A DNA stretch of 64,000 bases from Lachnospiraceae bacterium Marseille-Q4251 (GCA_018223435.1 JAGTTO010000001.1:3100001-3164000); one strand, 5' to 3'. Positions 34,076 through 43,323 are shown, counted from the stretch's first letter. Notes: a model not told the origin generated them from the letters alone. Translations and numbers: made by a program.

Positions 34076-35182
34076 ATGAAACTGAAAGAAATCGCCATCG
34101 GATACATCGATATTCCTCTGGTGACACCTTTTAAGACGGCGCTGCGTACCGTAAACAGCGTAAATGACCTGATTGTGAAGGTGACAGCGGAGGATGGAAC
34201 GGAAGGCTACGGGGAGGCTCCGCCAACGGCAGTCATCACCGGTGACACGAAGGAGTCCATCGAGGCGGCGATCCGCTATTACATCGCGCCCACGATCAAG
34301 GGCATGGATCTTGAGGATCTTCCGGCCATCATGCAGAAACTGGAAAAATGCCTGGCGAAAAACACAACCGCCAAGGCCGCTGTGGATATTGCCCTCTATG
34401 ACCTCTACGCCAAGCTTCAGAAAAAGCCGCTGTTCCGTCTTCTTGGAGAAAAGGAGCCGGAGCTGGTCAAAACGAAGCTGGAAACTGACCTTACGATCAG
34501 CGTCAATGAGACCGAGGAGATGGTCCGCGACAGCCTCCTGGCCGTGGAAAAAGGCTTCCATGTGCTGAAGGTCAAGGTCGGAAAAGGCGGAGCCAAGGAC
34601 GTGGAGCGCATCCGCGAGATCCGAAATGCTGTAGGTAAAGACATCGTGATCCGTGTAGACGCGAACCAGGGCTGGACCCGGGAGGAGGCTGTGTCCACGA
34701 TCACTGCGATGGAAGATGCCGGTCTTGGCATCGAACTCGTGGAGCAGCCCGTTTCCTATCACGATTTCAAGGGTATGCAGTATGTGACCGCCCAGGTGGA
34801 GACTCCGATTCTGGCAGACGAGAGCGTTTTCTCCTATGAGGATGCGGTTCGTCTGATGGAGGAAAAAGGCGCGGATCTCATCAACATCAAGCTCATGAAG
34901 ACCGGCGGCATCCACGAGGCTGTGCGGATCTGCGACGCTGCGGATCAGTTTGGAGTAAAATGCATGATCGGCTGCATGCTGGAGAGCAAGGTTTCTGTCA
35001 GCGCCGGCGTTCATCTGGCTGCCGCCCGTTCCTGCGTGACCATGGCGGACCTGGACGGCCCGTCTCTCTGCCGCATCGATCCTTACGAGGGCGGCCCGGT
35101 CTATGAGGGCCCGCACATTTTCTTGAAGGAAGACAACGGCATCGGCATCACCGGCGTTCCGGTCAAGTTCGAGACAATCTAA
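34076..35182 (+). CDS. Dipeptide epimerase (L-Ala-D/L-Glu epimerase-like)
   Basis: The 368-residue protein belongs to the muconate-lactonising subgroup of the enolase superfamily. Visible elements are the KVKVGKG motif (general-base Lys), metal ligands in DANQGW, ELVEQP and ADES, and the second Lys in NIKLMKTGG. Homologues such as YkfB and YcjG convert L-Ala-D-Glu, a murein breakdown product, to L-Ala-L-Glu. The neighbouring NlpC/P60 endopeptidase and Opp transporter mirror the ykf/dpp muropeptide operon of Bacillus subtilis, which supports this substrate. Confidence 0.88.
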   Translation: MKLKEIAIGYIDIPLVTPFKTALRTVNSVNDLIVKVTAEDGTEGYGEAPPTAVITGDTKESIEAAIRYYIAPTIKGMDLEDLPAIMQKLEKCLAKNTTAKAAVDIALYDLYAKLQKKPLFRLLGEKEPELVKTKLETDLTISVNETEEMVRDSLLAVEKGFHVLKVKVGKGGAKDVERIREIRNAVGKDIVIRVDANQGWTREEAVSTITAMEDAGLGIELVEQPVSYHDFKGMQYVTAQVETPILADESVFSYEDAVRLMEEKGADLINIKLMKTGGIHEAVRICDAADQFGVKCMIGCMLESKVSVSAGVHLAAARSCVTMADLDGPSLCRIDPYEGGPVYEGPHIFLKEDNGIGITGVPVKFETI

Positions 35183-35203
35183 AAAATAACGGGGGTTTGA
35201 AAA

Positions 35204-36109
35204 ATGGAAAGACAGCTGGCTGTGGTGACAGCGGAACATGCATATCTGCGTAGCGGCGCCGGAGAGACGGACGGAAGCAACCAGACCGGAATCGAGGATG
35301 AGATCTTTTCCGGCTGGGCCGTGGAGATTCTCGAGGAGGACCCGGAGAAAGCCTTTGTAAAGGTGCTTACCCATTATGGCTATGAAGGTTATGTGAGAAA
35401 GACAGAGCTTCGCCCGATGACAAAAGAAGAGCTGAAAGAAAGACAGGAGAAGAGCCGTTTTTACCGGATCGGCATTTCCGAGGCGGATCTTCTGGACCGG
35501 CCGAAGGTTCAGGGTCTGCCGCTGGAGCTGCTCCTGAAAAACGCGATTGTGGAGTATCTCGAGGATGCGCCCGAGGGCTGGTGCCGGGTAAGGAGCGCCG
35601 CCGGAAGAGAGGGCTATATTCATCAGGAAAATCTCCGGGAGCGGAGAGAGGATGACGGTTTTCTCCTCACAGAGGACAGGGTAGATTATTTCGCGAAGCG
35701 CCGGGAAGCGCTCGCCGTCAGCGAGGAGGCATTCCGGGAGGGCATTGTTGCAAGCGCCAGAGAGTTTCTCGGTACCCAGTACCGCTGGGGCGGCAAGTCA
35801 TCCCAGGGCATCGATTGTTCTGGCCTCGCTTTCATGAGCTATCTGGACAACGGCCTTCTGATCTACCGGGACGCTTCCATCGAAGCCGGTTATCCGGTGA
35901 AAAAGATTCCGGTGGATGCTCTGAAAAAGGGCGACCTGATCTTTTTCCCGGGCCATGTGGCGATCTATCTCGGCGAGGACAGATACATCCATTCCACGGG
36001 CTATGCGAAAACGCCCTGTGTGACCATAAACAGCTTCAGAAAAGAGGATCCGGACTTTCGGGCGGATCTGGTAGATAAAATCACAGAATGTGGGAGTGTG
36101 TTTGCATGA
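35204..36109 (+). CDS. NlpC/P60 endopeptidase with SH3-like domains (YkfC-like)
   Basis: The 301-residue protein has two SH3b-like domains (about 1-150) and a C-terminal NlpC/P60 domain with catalytic Cys in GIDCSGLAF and His in PGHVAIYLG. No signal peptide is visible, so it acts in the cytosol like YkfC, which cuts gamma-D-Glu-diamino acid bonds in imported muropeptides and so yields the L-Ala-D-Glu used by the epimerase. The stop overlaps the next start in an ATGA. Confidence 0.85.
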   Translation: MERQLAVVTAEHAYLRSGAGETDGSNQTGIEDEIFSGWAVEILEEDPEKAFVKVLTHYGYEGYVRKTELRPMTKEELKERQEKSRFYRIGISEADLLDRPKVQGLPLELLLKNAIVEYLEDAPEGWCRVRSAAGREGYIHQENLRERREDDGFLLTEDRVDYFAKRREALAVSEEAFREGIVASAREFLGTQYRWGGKSSQGIDCSGLAFMSYLDNGLLIYRDASIEAGYPVKKIPVDALKKGDLIFFPGHVAIYLGEDRYIHSTGYAKTPCVTINSFRKEDPDFRADLVDKITECGSVFA

Positions 36110-37515
36110 AGATGAGAGATTTTTCCTGTGAGGAACTGAAAAGCCTGGCGGTGGAGCTGCCGGACGAGGTGAGCCGTTACGAGGCGGCCGGAGATTTTGA
36201 AGGGGCGGGAAAAGTCATTGACCGGTGGCTGGAGAAACCCGTGGGCGAGGCCATGAAGACCAGGCTTCGCTATGAAAAATATATCATTCAGGAGCTTCCG
36301 AAGGAATTTCCGGATACGGAGGAGGAAGTGATCCGAAAATTCCGGGAAAAGCTGCCGGATTTTTCCATGGAGGACCTTCAGAGGGCGGAAAGGGAAAATA
36401 TGGCGGAGTGGATTCTGGTAGACGGAAAGAAGCACTACATCCACAGCCTGATTCGGAACCTCACGGACAAGGAGCCGGAGATCCGCCGTCGTCTGGGTCT
36501 CACAGAAGAGGTGACGGAGGAGGATCAGTATCAGCAGGCTGCGATCCGTGAAATGCAGGAAAAAGGAGAAAAGGCAGTCCGCATCCGCCTGAAAACCTCG
36601 ATTCGCCTGAAGGATGAGAATTTCGTGCCGGGCATGAAAATCCGGGCCCATCTGCCCATTCCGGCGTGGCTTTCCCGAACCTTTGACGTGAAGATTTTAA
36701 ATCACGCGGAGGGAAAAGTGACCGTGGACGAACCAACTTCCATGTGGCGGTCCATCTGCTTTGAGGATACGCTTCAGGAGAACCGGACTTTCTTTGTGGA
36801 GTATGAGTATGTTGTGTGGACAAAATATCTCGATCTCTGGCATGGAGAAGTTTCGGGAGCAGAGGATTTTAACCATGTACGGATGAAGTACGTCGGAGAC
36901 TTCGTTGCCTGCCTGAGAGAACAGTACCCCCACATCCGTTTTACTCCGTATCTTAGGTCTCTGGCGTCGGAGATTGTCGGCGAGGAGAAGCGTCCCATGG
37001 AGATCGCCCGGCGGATCTACGATTACGTTACGAAAAACGTCCAGTATTCCTACATGCGGAACTATTCTCTGATGACCTGCATTCCGGAATACTGCGCGAA
37101 GAACCTTCGGGGAGACTGCGGCGTCCAGGCCCTGCTCTTTATCACGCTCTGCCGGATCGCCGGTGTGCCCGCGAGATGGGAGTCCGGTCTTTACAGCAAT
37201 CCGGCCTATGTGGGAGCCCACGACTGGGCGATGTTTTATGTGGAGCCCTACGGCTGGCTTTACGCGGACCCATCCCTTGGAGGCTCTGCCTACGCGGAGG
37301 GCGATGAGAACCGCCGCCGCTTCTATTTCGGAAATGTGGAGCCTTTCCGGATGGCAGCCAACCATGAATTCCAGCAGAAATTCAGCGTGAAAAAAGAGTT
37401 CCTGCCCATCGATACCTGCGATAATCAGCTGGGTGAGATGGAATGTGAGGAGCGAGGCTTTGCGGAAGACGAACTTGAGATCACGAAAGAGATGATTTCG
37501 TACGAGGCTTTATAA
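36106..37515 (+). CDS. Transglutaminase-like protein
   Basis: The 469-residue protein (start at the ATG overlapping the previous stop, with GGGAG nine bases upstream) has a C-terminal transglutaminase-like core: Cys in NLRGDCGVQALLF, His in AHDWAMFYV and Asp in YADPSLGG, the protease-like triad. No signal peptide or membrane segment is seen. In this operon it is likely to be a cytosolic peptidase or amidase for imported peptides. The N-terminal 200 residues are helical and charged and of unknown role. Confidence 0.8.
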   Translation: MKMRDFSCEELKSLAVELPDEVSRYEAAGDFEGAGKVIDRWLEKPVGEAMKTRLRYEKYIIQELPKEFPDTEEEVIRKFREKLPDFSMEDLQRAERENMAEWILVDGKKHYIHSLIRNLTDKEPEIRRRLGLTEEVTEEDQYQQAAIREMQEKGEKAVRIRLKTSIRLKDENFVPGMKIRAHLPIPAWLSRTFDVKILNHAEGKVTVDEPTSMWRSICFEDTLQENRTFFVEYEYVVWTKYLDLWHGEVSGAEDFNHVRMKYVGDFVACLREQYPHIRFTPYLRSLASEIVGEEKRPMEIARRIYDYVTKNVQYSYMRNYSLMTCIPEYCAKNLRGDCGVQALLFITLCRIAGVPARWESGLYSNPAYVGAHDWAMFYVEPYGWLYADPSLGGSAYAEGDENRRRFYFGNVEPFRMAANHEFQQKFSVKKEFLPIDTCDNQLGEMECEERGFAEDELEITKEMISYEAL

Positions 37516-37523
37516 GAAAAAAG

Positions 37524-37560
37524 ACAGGCCCTGCCGGAATATTTGCCCGGCAGGGCCTGT
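37524..37560. terminator. Convergent terminator after the muropeptide operon
   Basis: ACAGGCCCTGCCGG (37524-37537) pairs perfectly with CCGGCAGGGCCTGT (37547-37560); A-runs and short T-runs flank it, so it serves both the plus-strand operon and the opposing GNAT-C39 gene. Confidence 0.9.
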
Positions 37561-37571
37561 TTGTGCTATAT

Positions 37572-38693
37572 TTAAGCGATAACGACAGCCATCCGTCCCA
37601 AAGCGTCGTAGATTTCCTCGAAACGCTTCTCGTCTCTCCAGACGAGGCCGCTCAAGGCATCACTGACCAGAACGCGATGCTTCTCGGGGTCGTAGCCGCA
37701 GAGGACGATGCAGTGTTCGTTATGGTAGAAATGCCAGGTTTTTCCATTGACGATGTATTCCGCCACGTCTACCGGTGTCTTGAGATAGACGGAATCATAG
37801 ACGATGATGGGAATTTTCCGTTCGAGATAGGGATAGAGCTCGGAAAGAGCTGTACCCGTGAGGTCTTCGGCCTTCTGAGAGCAGCCGTTTTCCCGAAGAA
37901 AACGATTGGCCGTCTCCGTAAGGCCCGGTGCATAGATGCCGTCCCCGGAAATATCGTGGGGATCGCCCTTAAAGAGGGTGACGAAATTTTCAGGGTCTTT
38001 CTTAAGGTACTTGTCGGCGATCTCCGTCTTGGAGAGCTTCTGGCCGTAATAATTCAGCACCATCGTAAGAGCGACGGACTCGCAGCCTGTGGGGAGCTCC
38101 GGATTCTGCAGGATATTTTCCACAGGAAGAATCACGGCTTTATCAGAGGGCATAAACTCGGGGTATTCCCGCTCCGCATCCGGGATGCTTCCGAGAATAA
38201 AGCGCTCGTGGCCGCCGTATTTCATCAGGCGTTTCCGGACCGTAAAGCCCTCGGCCTGAACGTTCCGGAGGCTGTACTCATTGTAGGGGGAGACCGTGGT
38301 CATCACGTTGCAGCTGGGAAGGATTTCCCGGGCATAAGAAACGCAGGTCTGGATGAGCATCCGCTGAAGCCCGTGTCCGCGGTAGTCCGGATCCACAACG
38401 ATCGTATCAAGCGTGGCGGTGGAGAAGAGCTTTTCGCGGTTCCAGCCAAGATCCCAGCCTAAATTTTCAGGGGCGTCGTTTGGAAAAATGAGGGAGCCGT
38501 AGGCGATGAGGCGGGTCTCATCGTAGACACCGAAAATGGCATTGGGGGAGATGAGATAGTCCCTGTTGTCCGCCCGGTCGGTGGCAACGAAAAGATCCGG
38601 GTTTGTCATGGTGTCTGAGATATGCTGCTGCAGCTCCATGATGGCATCGAGGTCCGGGAGAGCGCAGCGGCGTATGGAAAATGAATTTTTCAT
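37572..38693 (-). CDS. GNAT acetyltransferase - C39-like peptidase fusion
   Basis: The 373-residue protein has an N-terminal GNAT domain (about 1-170) with the acetyl-CoA loop DPDYRGHGLQRML, and a C-terminal papain/C39-like domain with PTGCESVALTMVLNYYG (catalytic Cys), HNEHCIVLCGYD (His) and VSDALSGL (Asp). It has no signal peptide. This joins amino-group acetylation with peptide cleavage in one cytosolic chain, beside a peptide-uptake operon. The substrate is unknown. GGAGG precedes the ATG; TGGACT-17-TATACT on the minus strand (38728-38756) is a fair promoter. Confidence 0.8.
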   Translation of the reverse strand: MKNSFSIRRCALPDLDAIMELQQHISDTMTNPDLFVATDRADNRDYLISPNAIFGVYDETRLIAYGSLIFPNDAPENLGWDLGWNREKLFSTATLDTIVVDPDYRGHGLQRMLIQTCVSYAREILPSCNVMTTVSPYNEYSLRNVQAEGFTVRKRLMKYGGHERFILGSIPDAEREYPEFMPSDKAVILPVENILQNPELPTGCESVALTMVLNYYGQKLSKTEIADKYLKKDPENFVTLFKGDPHDISGDGIYAPGLTETANRFLRENGCSQKAEDLTGTALSELYPYLERKIPIIVYDSVYLKTPVDVAEYIVNGKTWHFYHNEHCIVLCGYDPEKHRVLVSDALSGLVWRDEKRFEEIYDALGRMAVVIA

Positions 38694-38784
38694 AGAATCC
38701 TCCGATCAAAATGTAATAACCAAAGAAAGTATAAGGTCTTGGAATCAAAAAGTCCAGTTTTCCGAAGAAAAAACAAGAAAACCC

Positions 38785-38815
38785 TTGACATTCCCCCTTG
38801 TGGAAGCTGTATAAG
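38785..38815 (+). promoter_or_regulatory. MerR-type promoter with 19-base spacer
   Basis: TTGACA (38785-38790) and TATAAG (38810-38815) are 19 bases apart, the long spacing that MerR-family proteins correct by bending. The spacer contains the dyad TTCC-N7-GGAA (38791-38805). The merR-like gene itself follows, so autoregulation is likely. Confidence 0.75.
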
Positions 38816-38846
38816 AGGGTCAGACACGCGAGGAAGGAGCATCAAA

Positions 38847-39488
38847 ATGAAGATCAAACAGGTCGAAGAGCTGGTGGGCATCACCAGAAAGAACATCCGC
38901 TTTTATGAGGAGCAGGGGCTGCTCTCGGTGGAACGGGCCGAAAACGGCTACCGGGAGTACAGCTTGAAGGATGTGAAACGCTTACAGGAGATTCGTTTCT
39001 TAAGAAAACTTTTTATCCCCATCGAGGATATGCGGGAAGTTTTCGAAGGGAAAAAGAGCCTCACGAGCTGCCTGGAATATCAGGTGGAAAAAATGGAGCG
39101 GGAGAAAAAGAACCTGACTCAGGTGCAGGAGTTCTGCGAGACCCTTCTTCAGGAAAAACTGACCTTGGAGGAGCTGGATGCCGAGGCGTGTCTGGAACGG
39201 ATGGAACAGCTGGAAAAGGAGGGGACGAATTTTATGAATATTCAGAAGACAGACGTTCATAAGAAAAAGATCCGGGGCGCATTTTTGGGAGCCGGGATCA
39301 TGCTGGTCCTGATGGCAGGTACGGTGGGGATGATCCTATGGGGAAATTCCGTGGATCCGCTGCCCATCGGGTGGCTCCTGTTTCTGATTGCCATTCCGGT
39401 AGCTTTTGTAATCGCTATCCTGGTGGCTTTAAGAGCACGCTTAAATGAGATCAAAGGAGGAGAAGAAGATGAAGCTTCTAAGTATTGA
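38847..39488 (+). CDS. MerR-family regulator with C-terminal membrane segments
   Basis: The 213-residue protein starts with the MerR winged-helix domain (KIKQVEELVGITRKNIRFYEEQGLL), followed by a dimerisation coiled coil (about 80-125) and then, unusually, two membrane segments (about 145-165 and 175-200). The ATG at 38847 follows AAGGAG; an in-frame ATG further upstream at 38739 would place the promoter inside the gene and is rejected. The membrane part suggests sensing of a membrane or amphipathic signal. It overlaps the YbjQ-like gene by 20 bases. Confidence 0.85.
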   Translation: MKIKQVEELVGITRKNIRFYEEQGLLSVERAENGYREYSLKDVKRLQEIRFLRKLFIPIEDMREVFEGKKSLTSCLEYQVEKMEREKKNLTQVQEFCETLLQEKLTLEELDAEACLERMEQLEKEGTNFMNIQKTDVHKKKIRGAFLGAGIMLVLMAGTVGMILWGNSVDPLPIGWLLFLIAIPVAFVIAILVALRARLNEIKGGEEDEASKY

Positions 39489-39789
39489 ACACATCCCGGG
39501 CGTAGAATTTGAGGCCCTGGGCATGGTAAAAGGAACGGTCGTCTATTCCAAAAACTTCGGAAAAGACTTTATGGCAGCCATGAAGACGCTGGTGGGCGGC
39601 GAGATCGTGAGCTACACGGAAATGCTCAACGAGGCCCGGCAGATCGCGGTGAAACGGATGGTGGATGAGGCGAAAGAGCTGGGAGCCGACGCAGTCATCG
39701 GCGTCCGCTACGGTTCTTCCCAGGTCATGAACGGAGCCGCGGAGGTCATTGCCTACGGAACCGCCGTGAAATATCTGAAACAGAGTTGA
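39469..39789 (+). CDS. YbjQ/UPF0145-family protein
   Basis: The 106-residue protein (EALGMVKGTVVYSKNFGKDF, ELGADAVIGVRYGSS) matches the YbjQ family of pentameric small proteins, also labelled heavy-metal-binding on weak evidence. The start at 39469 follows AAAGGAGG, inside the 3' end of the MerR gene, so the two are co-expressed under the 19-base-spacer promoter. Function is unknown. Confidence 0.85.
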   Translation: MKLLSIEHIPGVEFEALGMVKGTVVYSKNFGKDFMAAMKTLVGGEIVSYTEMLNEARQIAVKRMVDEAKELGADAVIGVRYGSSQVMNGAAEVIAYGTAVKYLKQS

Positions 39790-39791
39790 AT

Positions 39792-39845
39792 AAACCTCCT
39801 GTTCCCGGAAAGACTGGAACTATCAGTCAGGGACAGGAGGTTTTT
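39792..39845 (+). terminator. Terminator-like hairpin overlapping the spoIIR ribosome site
   Basis: AAACCTCCTG-T-TCCC (39792-39806) pairs with GGGACAGGAGGTTT (39829-39842), followed by TTT. The inner part also forms GACTG/CAGTC. The 3' arm contains CAGGAGG, the ribosome binding site of spoIIR, so the same stem could both end the upstream transcript and hide the spoIIR start signal. Confidence 0.75.
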
Positions 39846-39847
39846 GT

Positions 39848-40471
39848 ATGCTCTATAAAAGATGGAAAGGAAGGCTTCTGCTTTTTCTTGCAGGTTTTTT
39901 TGCGGCGGTATTGTTTTTCAGCCAGGCGGCAACGGCAGGGCGGATCGAGGATAAGGTGCTCCGTCTTCACGTCATTGCCAATAGCGACAGCGAGGAGGAC
40001 CAGGCCCTGAAGCTCAAAGTGCGGGATCAGGTCCTTGCGACTCTAAAGCCTTTCCTTGAAAATGCAGAGGATAGAAGCAGCAGCGAAGCCATTGTGCGGG
40101 CTCATTTGTCCGAGGTCGAGGCGGCGGCCCGGGAGACCGCCTGGCAGGAGAAGCCCGGGGAAAACGTGCATGCGGAGCTTACCAACACCCGCTTCCCGGA
40201 GAAGACCTACGGCGACTGCACTTTTCCCGCAGGAAACTATGATGCCCTACGGATCACGATCGGCGAGGCGAAAGGGAAAAACTGGTGGTGCGTGCTTTTT
40301 CCGAGTCTCTGTTTTGTGGACACGGTCCACGGCGTCATGCCAGAGGAGTCCAAAGAGCTCCTGAAAAATGTGCTGACGGAGGAAGAGTACGAGAGCCTTT
40401 TCACCCCGGGAAAAAGCGAGTATAAGGTCCGGTGGAAGGCAGCGGAAATCTGGCAGTCACTTTTTGGATAA
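39848..40471 (+). CDS. spoIIR: Stage II sporulation protein R
   Basis: The 207-residue protein has an N-terminal signal/anchor (LLLFLAGFFAAVLFF) and the SpoIIR core (DKVLRLHVIANSDSEEDQALKLKVRD, written here only as a match to the family; NYDALRITIGEA and NWWCVLFPSLCF follow). SpoIIR is made in the forespore, secreted to the intermembrane space, and triggers SpoIIGA to process pro-sigma-E. Its presence marks the organism as a spore former. CAGGAGG lies eight bases before the ATG, in the arm of a hairpin. Confidence 0.93.
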   Translation: MLYKRWKGRLLLFLAGFFAAVLFFSQAATAGRIEDKVLRLHVIANSDSEEDQALKLKVRDQVLATLKPFLENAEDRSSSEAIVRAHLSEVEAAARETAWQEKPGENVHAELTNTRFPEKTYGDCTFPAGNYDALRITIGEAKGKNWWCVLFPSLCFVDTVHGVMPEESKELLKNVLTEEEYESLFTPGKSEYKVRWKAAEIWQSLFG

Positions 40472-40500
40472 AAAAAGACCCCGAAGAAAATTTCGAGGCC
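40470..40500 (-). terminator. Terminator of typA
   Basis: On the minus strand GGCCTCGAA (40500-40492) pairs with TTCGGGGTC (40485-40477), with two G-U pairs, and runs into seven T. It overlaps the spoIIR stop codon region. Confidence 0.85.
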
Positions 40501-40508
40501 TGATTTTA

Positions 40509-42341
40509 TTAAGCGTTCTTATTCTTGAAGGAAGCTCTTTTTCTCTGCATGGAATCCAGGATCTTTTTCCGGATGCGGAGGGACTTCGGAGTAACCTCCA
40601 GAAGCTCGTCGCTGTCGATGAACTCCAGGCACTGCTCCAGGCTCATGATCTTGGGCGGAGTCAGTTTCAGGGCCTCGTCAGAACCGGAAGAACGGGTGTT
40701 GGTCAGATGCTTGGTCTTGCAGACGTTGAGCTCGATATCCTCGGGCTTTCCGCTCTGGCCGATGACCATACCAGCGTAAACCTTGGTGCCCGGCTCGATG
40801 AAGAGGGTACCGCGGTCCTGAGCGTTGAAAAGACCGTAGGCAACGGCCTCGCCGCTCTCGAAAGCGATGAGGGAACCCTGTTTACGGAACTGGATATCGC
40901 CCTTGTAGGGAGCGTAGCCGTCGAAGATGGAGTTCATGATACCGTTACCCTTGGTGTCGGTCATAAACTCTCCGCGGTAGCCGATGAGGCCGCGGGCCGG
41001 GATGGAGAACTGCAGGCGGGTGTTTCCGCTGTTGTTCACACTCATGCCCTGAAGCTCACCCTTTCTGAGAGCCAGCTTCTGGATGACGTTTCCGGAGAAC
41101 TCGTCGGGAACGTCGATGTATACCAGCTCCATGGGCTCCAGCTTTTTGCCGCGCTCGTCGGTGTGGTAAATTACCTCAGCCTTACTTACGGCGAACTCAT
41201 AACCCTCACGGCGCATGTTCTCGATGAGGACGGACAGATGAAGCTCACCACGGCCGGAAACCTTGAAGGCCTCGGTGGTCTCAGTCTCCTCCACGCGGAG
41301 GCTGACGTCGGTGTTCAGCTCACGGAACAGACGGTCTCTTAAGTGACGGGAGGTAACAAACTTACCTTCCTGACCTGCCATCGGGCTGTCGTTTACGACG
41401 AAATGCATGGAGATCGTCGGCTCGGAAATTTTCTGGAAGGGGATGGCTTCCACATGCTCCGGGGAGCAGAGGGTATCACCGATATGAAGATCGGAAATAC
41501 CGGAGATGGCCACGATGGAACCAACGGTAGCCTCGTTTACTTCTACTTTGTTCAGACCGTCAAACTCATAGAGCTTGCTGATCTTGACACGGCGCTGCTT
41601 GTCCGGCTCGTGATGGTTTACGAGGACACAGTCCTGGTTTACTTTGATAGTACCGTTGTCCACTTTGCCGACGCCGATACGGCCCACATACTCGTTGTAG
41701 TCGATGGTGCTGATCAGAACCTGGGTTCCGGCAGTCTCGTCGCCTTCGGGAGCGGGGATATAGTTCAGAATGGTCTCAAACAGCGGCACCATGTCGTGGG
41801 ACTCTTTGTTGAGGTCCAGGGTGGCAAAACCGCTCTTTGCGGAAGCGTAGACGAAGGGGCAGTCGAGCTGCTCATCGGAAGCGTCGAGATCCATCAGAAG
41901 CTCCAGAACCTCGTCCACAACCTCATCCGGACGGGCTTCCGGACGGTCAATCTTGTTGACACAGACGATAACCGGCAGATCCAGCTCCAGAGCCTTGCTC
42001 AGTACGAAACGGGTCTGGGGCATCGGTCCCTCGAAAGCATCCACCACAAGGATAACGCCGTTTACCATCTTCAGGACACGCTCTACCTCGCCGCCGAAAT
42101 CTGCATGGCCCGGGGTGTCGATGATGTTGATTTTTGTGTCTTTATAAAATACAGCCGTGTTTTTGGAAAGGATCGTGATTCCACGCTCTCTTTCAATGGC
42201 ATTGGAGTCCATGACACGTTCAGCGACTTCCTGATTTGCGCGGAAAACGCCGCTCTGTTTCAGAAGCTCGTCTACAAGGGTCGTTTTACCGTGGTCTACA
42301 TGGGCGATGATCGCAATGTTACGCACATCTTCTCTTTTCAT
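40509..42341 (-). CDS. typA: Ribosome-associated GTPase TypA/BipA
   Basis: The 610-residue protein has the translational GTPase motifs [19 protein letters not shown] and NKIDRPEA, domain II, the EF-G-like domains and the BipA-specific C-terminus ([14 protein letters not shown], then [14 protein letters not shown]). BipA binds the 70S ribosome and helps assembly and stress adaptation. Length is normal. It is monocistronic; TATAAT is seen on the minus strand near 42383 in the 246-base gap to the SSB-like gene, without a convincing -35. Confidence 0.95.
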   Translation of the reverse strand: MKREDVRNIAIIAHVDHGKTTLVDELLKQSGVFRANQEVAERVMDSNAIERERGITILSKNTAVFYKDTKINIIDTPGHADFGGEVERVLKMVNGVILVVDAFEGPMPQTRFVLSKALELDLPVIVCVNKIDRPEARPDEVVDEVLELLMDLDASDEQLDCPFVYASAKSGFATLDLNKESHDMVPLFETILNYIPAPEGDETAGTQVLISTIDYNEYVGRIGVGKVDNGTIKVNQDCVLVNHHEPDKQRRVKISKLYEFDGLNKVEVNEATVGSIVAISGISDLHIGDTLCSPEHVEAIPFQKISEPTISMHFVVNDSPMAGQEGKFVTSRHLRDRLFRELNTDVSLRVEETETTEAFKVSGRGELHLSVLIENMRREGYEFAVSKAEVIYHTDERGKKLEPMELVYIDVPDEFSGNVIQKLALRKGELQGMSVNNSGNTRLQFSIPARGLIGYRGEFMTDTKGNGIMNSIFDGYAPYKGDIQFRKQGSLIAFESGEAVAYGLFNAQDRGTLFIEPGTKVYAGMVIGQSGKPEDIELNVCKTKHLTNTRSSGSDEALKLTPPKIMSLEQCLEFIDSDELLEVTPKSLRIRKKILDSMQRKRASFKNKNA

Positions 42342-42587
42342 AAAAAATCGTTCCTCTCAAAAAATGTACAAGTACATACCTTATTATATGTTTATCAGTT
42401 CACAACTAATCCAGTTTATCATATTTTTTCAAGATTACAAGAGTCTTTTGAAATTTTCCAAAAAACAGTTCTAAAGTAGGAAAGGCCTGCATAAATATAC
42501 TTACTAAGTAACCGCTCCGAAAGGAAAAGCTTCCGTCCGGGGCCGCTTACGGGATACTACGGGAAAGAGAAGGGAGAAGATTTATCT

Positions 42588-43211
42588 ATGGATAAAATCA
42601 TTGAAAACAATCAGGTAACTGTCATGGGCGAGATCGCTTCGGAATTTGAGTTCAGTCATGAGGTGTTTGGGGAAGGCTTTTATATGCTGGAACTTCTGGT
42701 GAAACGCCTGAGTGATTCTTTTGACCGGATTCCGGTGATGATCTCTGAGCGCCTCATCGATGTGACGCAGGATTATCGGGGGGAATTTATCCAGATCTCC
42801 GGCCAGTTCCGGTCCTATAACCGTCATGAGGAGAAAAAGAACCGTCTGGTGCTGTCTGTCTTTGCCCGGGAGGCTGCTTTTGTGGAAGCCGAGGATGATA
42901 AGGTGAAGAGCAACCAGATTTTCCTGGACGGCTTCATCTGCAAGCCGCCGGTCTACCGGAAGACGCCTTTGGGGCGGGAGATCGCAGATATGCTGGTGGC
43001 CGTGAACCGTCCCTACGGAAAATCGGACTATATTCCCTGTATTTCCTGGGGCCGGAATGCCCGTTTCGCCTCCAATTTTGAGGTGGGAAGCCGGGTACAG
43101 ATCTGGGGCCGGATTCAGAGCCGTGAGTATGTGAAAAAGCTCGAGGACGACCGGACGGAAAAACGGACCGCCTATGAGGTTTCAGTCAGCAAAATGGAAG
43201 AAATTTCCTGA
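42588..43211 (+). CDS. Single-stranded DNA-binding-like protein with two OB-folds
   Basis: The 207-residue protein appears to contain two SSB/OB-fold units: residues 5-95 (NQVTVMGEIASEFEFSHE onward) and 100-205 (NQIFLDGFICKPPVYRKTP, then ISWGRNARFASNFEVGSRV). The second resembles bacterial SSB and PriB-like folds. No acidic C-terminal SSB tail is present, so it is probably not the replicative SSB. An AGAAGGGAGAAG site precedes the ATG. Confidence 0.7.
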   Translation: MDKIIENNQVTVMGEIASEFEFSHEVFGEGFYMLELLVKRLSDSFDRIPVMISERLIDVTQDYRGEFIQISGQFRSYNRHEEKKNRLVLSVFAREAAFVEAEDDKVKSNQIFLDGFICKPPVYRKTPLGREIADMLVAVNRPYGKSDYIPCISWGRNARFASNFEVGSRVQIWGRIQSREYVKKLEDDRTEKRTAYEVSVSKMEEIS

Positions 43212-43323
43212 CGAAAATCTTCTTGTAAATCCGGGAAAATTGTAGTAAGATGGACTGGCTCAGAATGAAAAAATGTTGATTTTCCGGTGCAGGGGAGCCC
43301 CTCCGGAAAAAAGAGGTGCGGAA

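Noticed and set aside
33980..35623. 547-codon minus-strand ORF opposite the dipeptide epimerase and NlpC genes
   Set aside because: It covers two well-supported plus-strand genes and the terminator between them, and its translation has no domain features.
40464..42479. Plus-strand ORFs opposite typA
   Set aside because: TypA motifs on the minus strand are complete; the plus frames are antisense artefacts of biased codon use.
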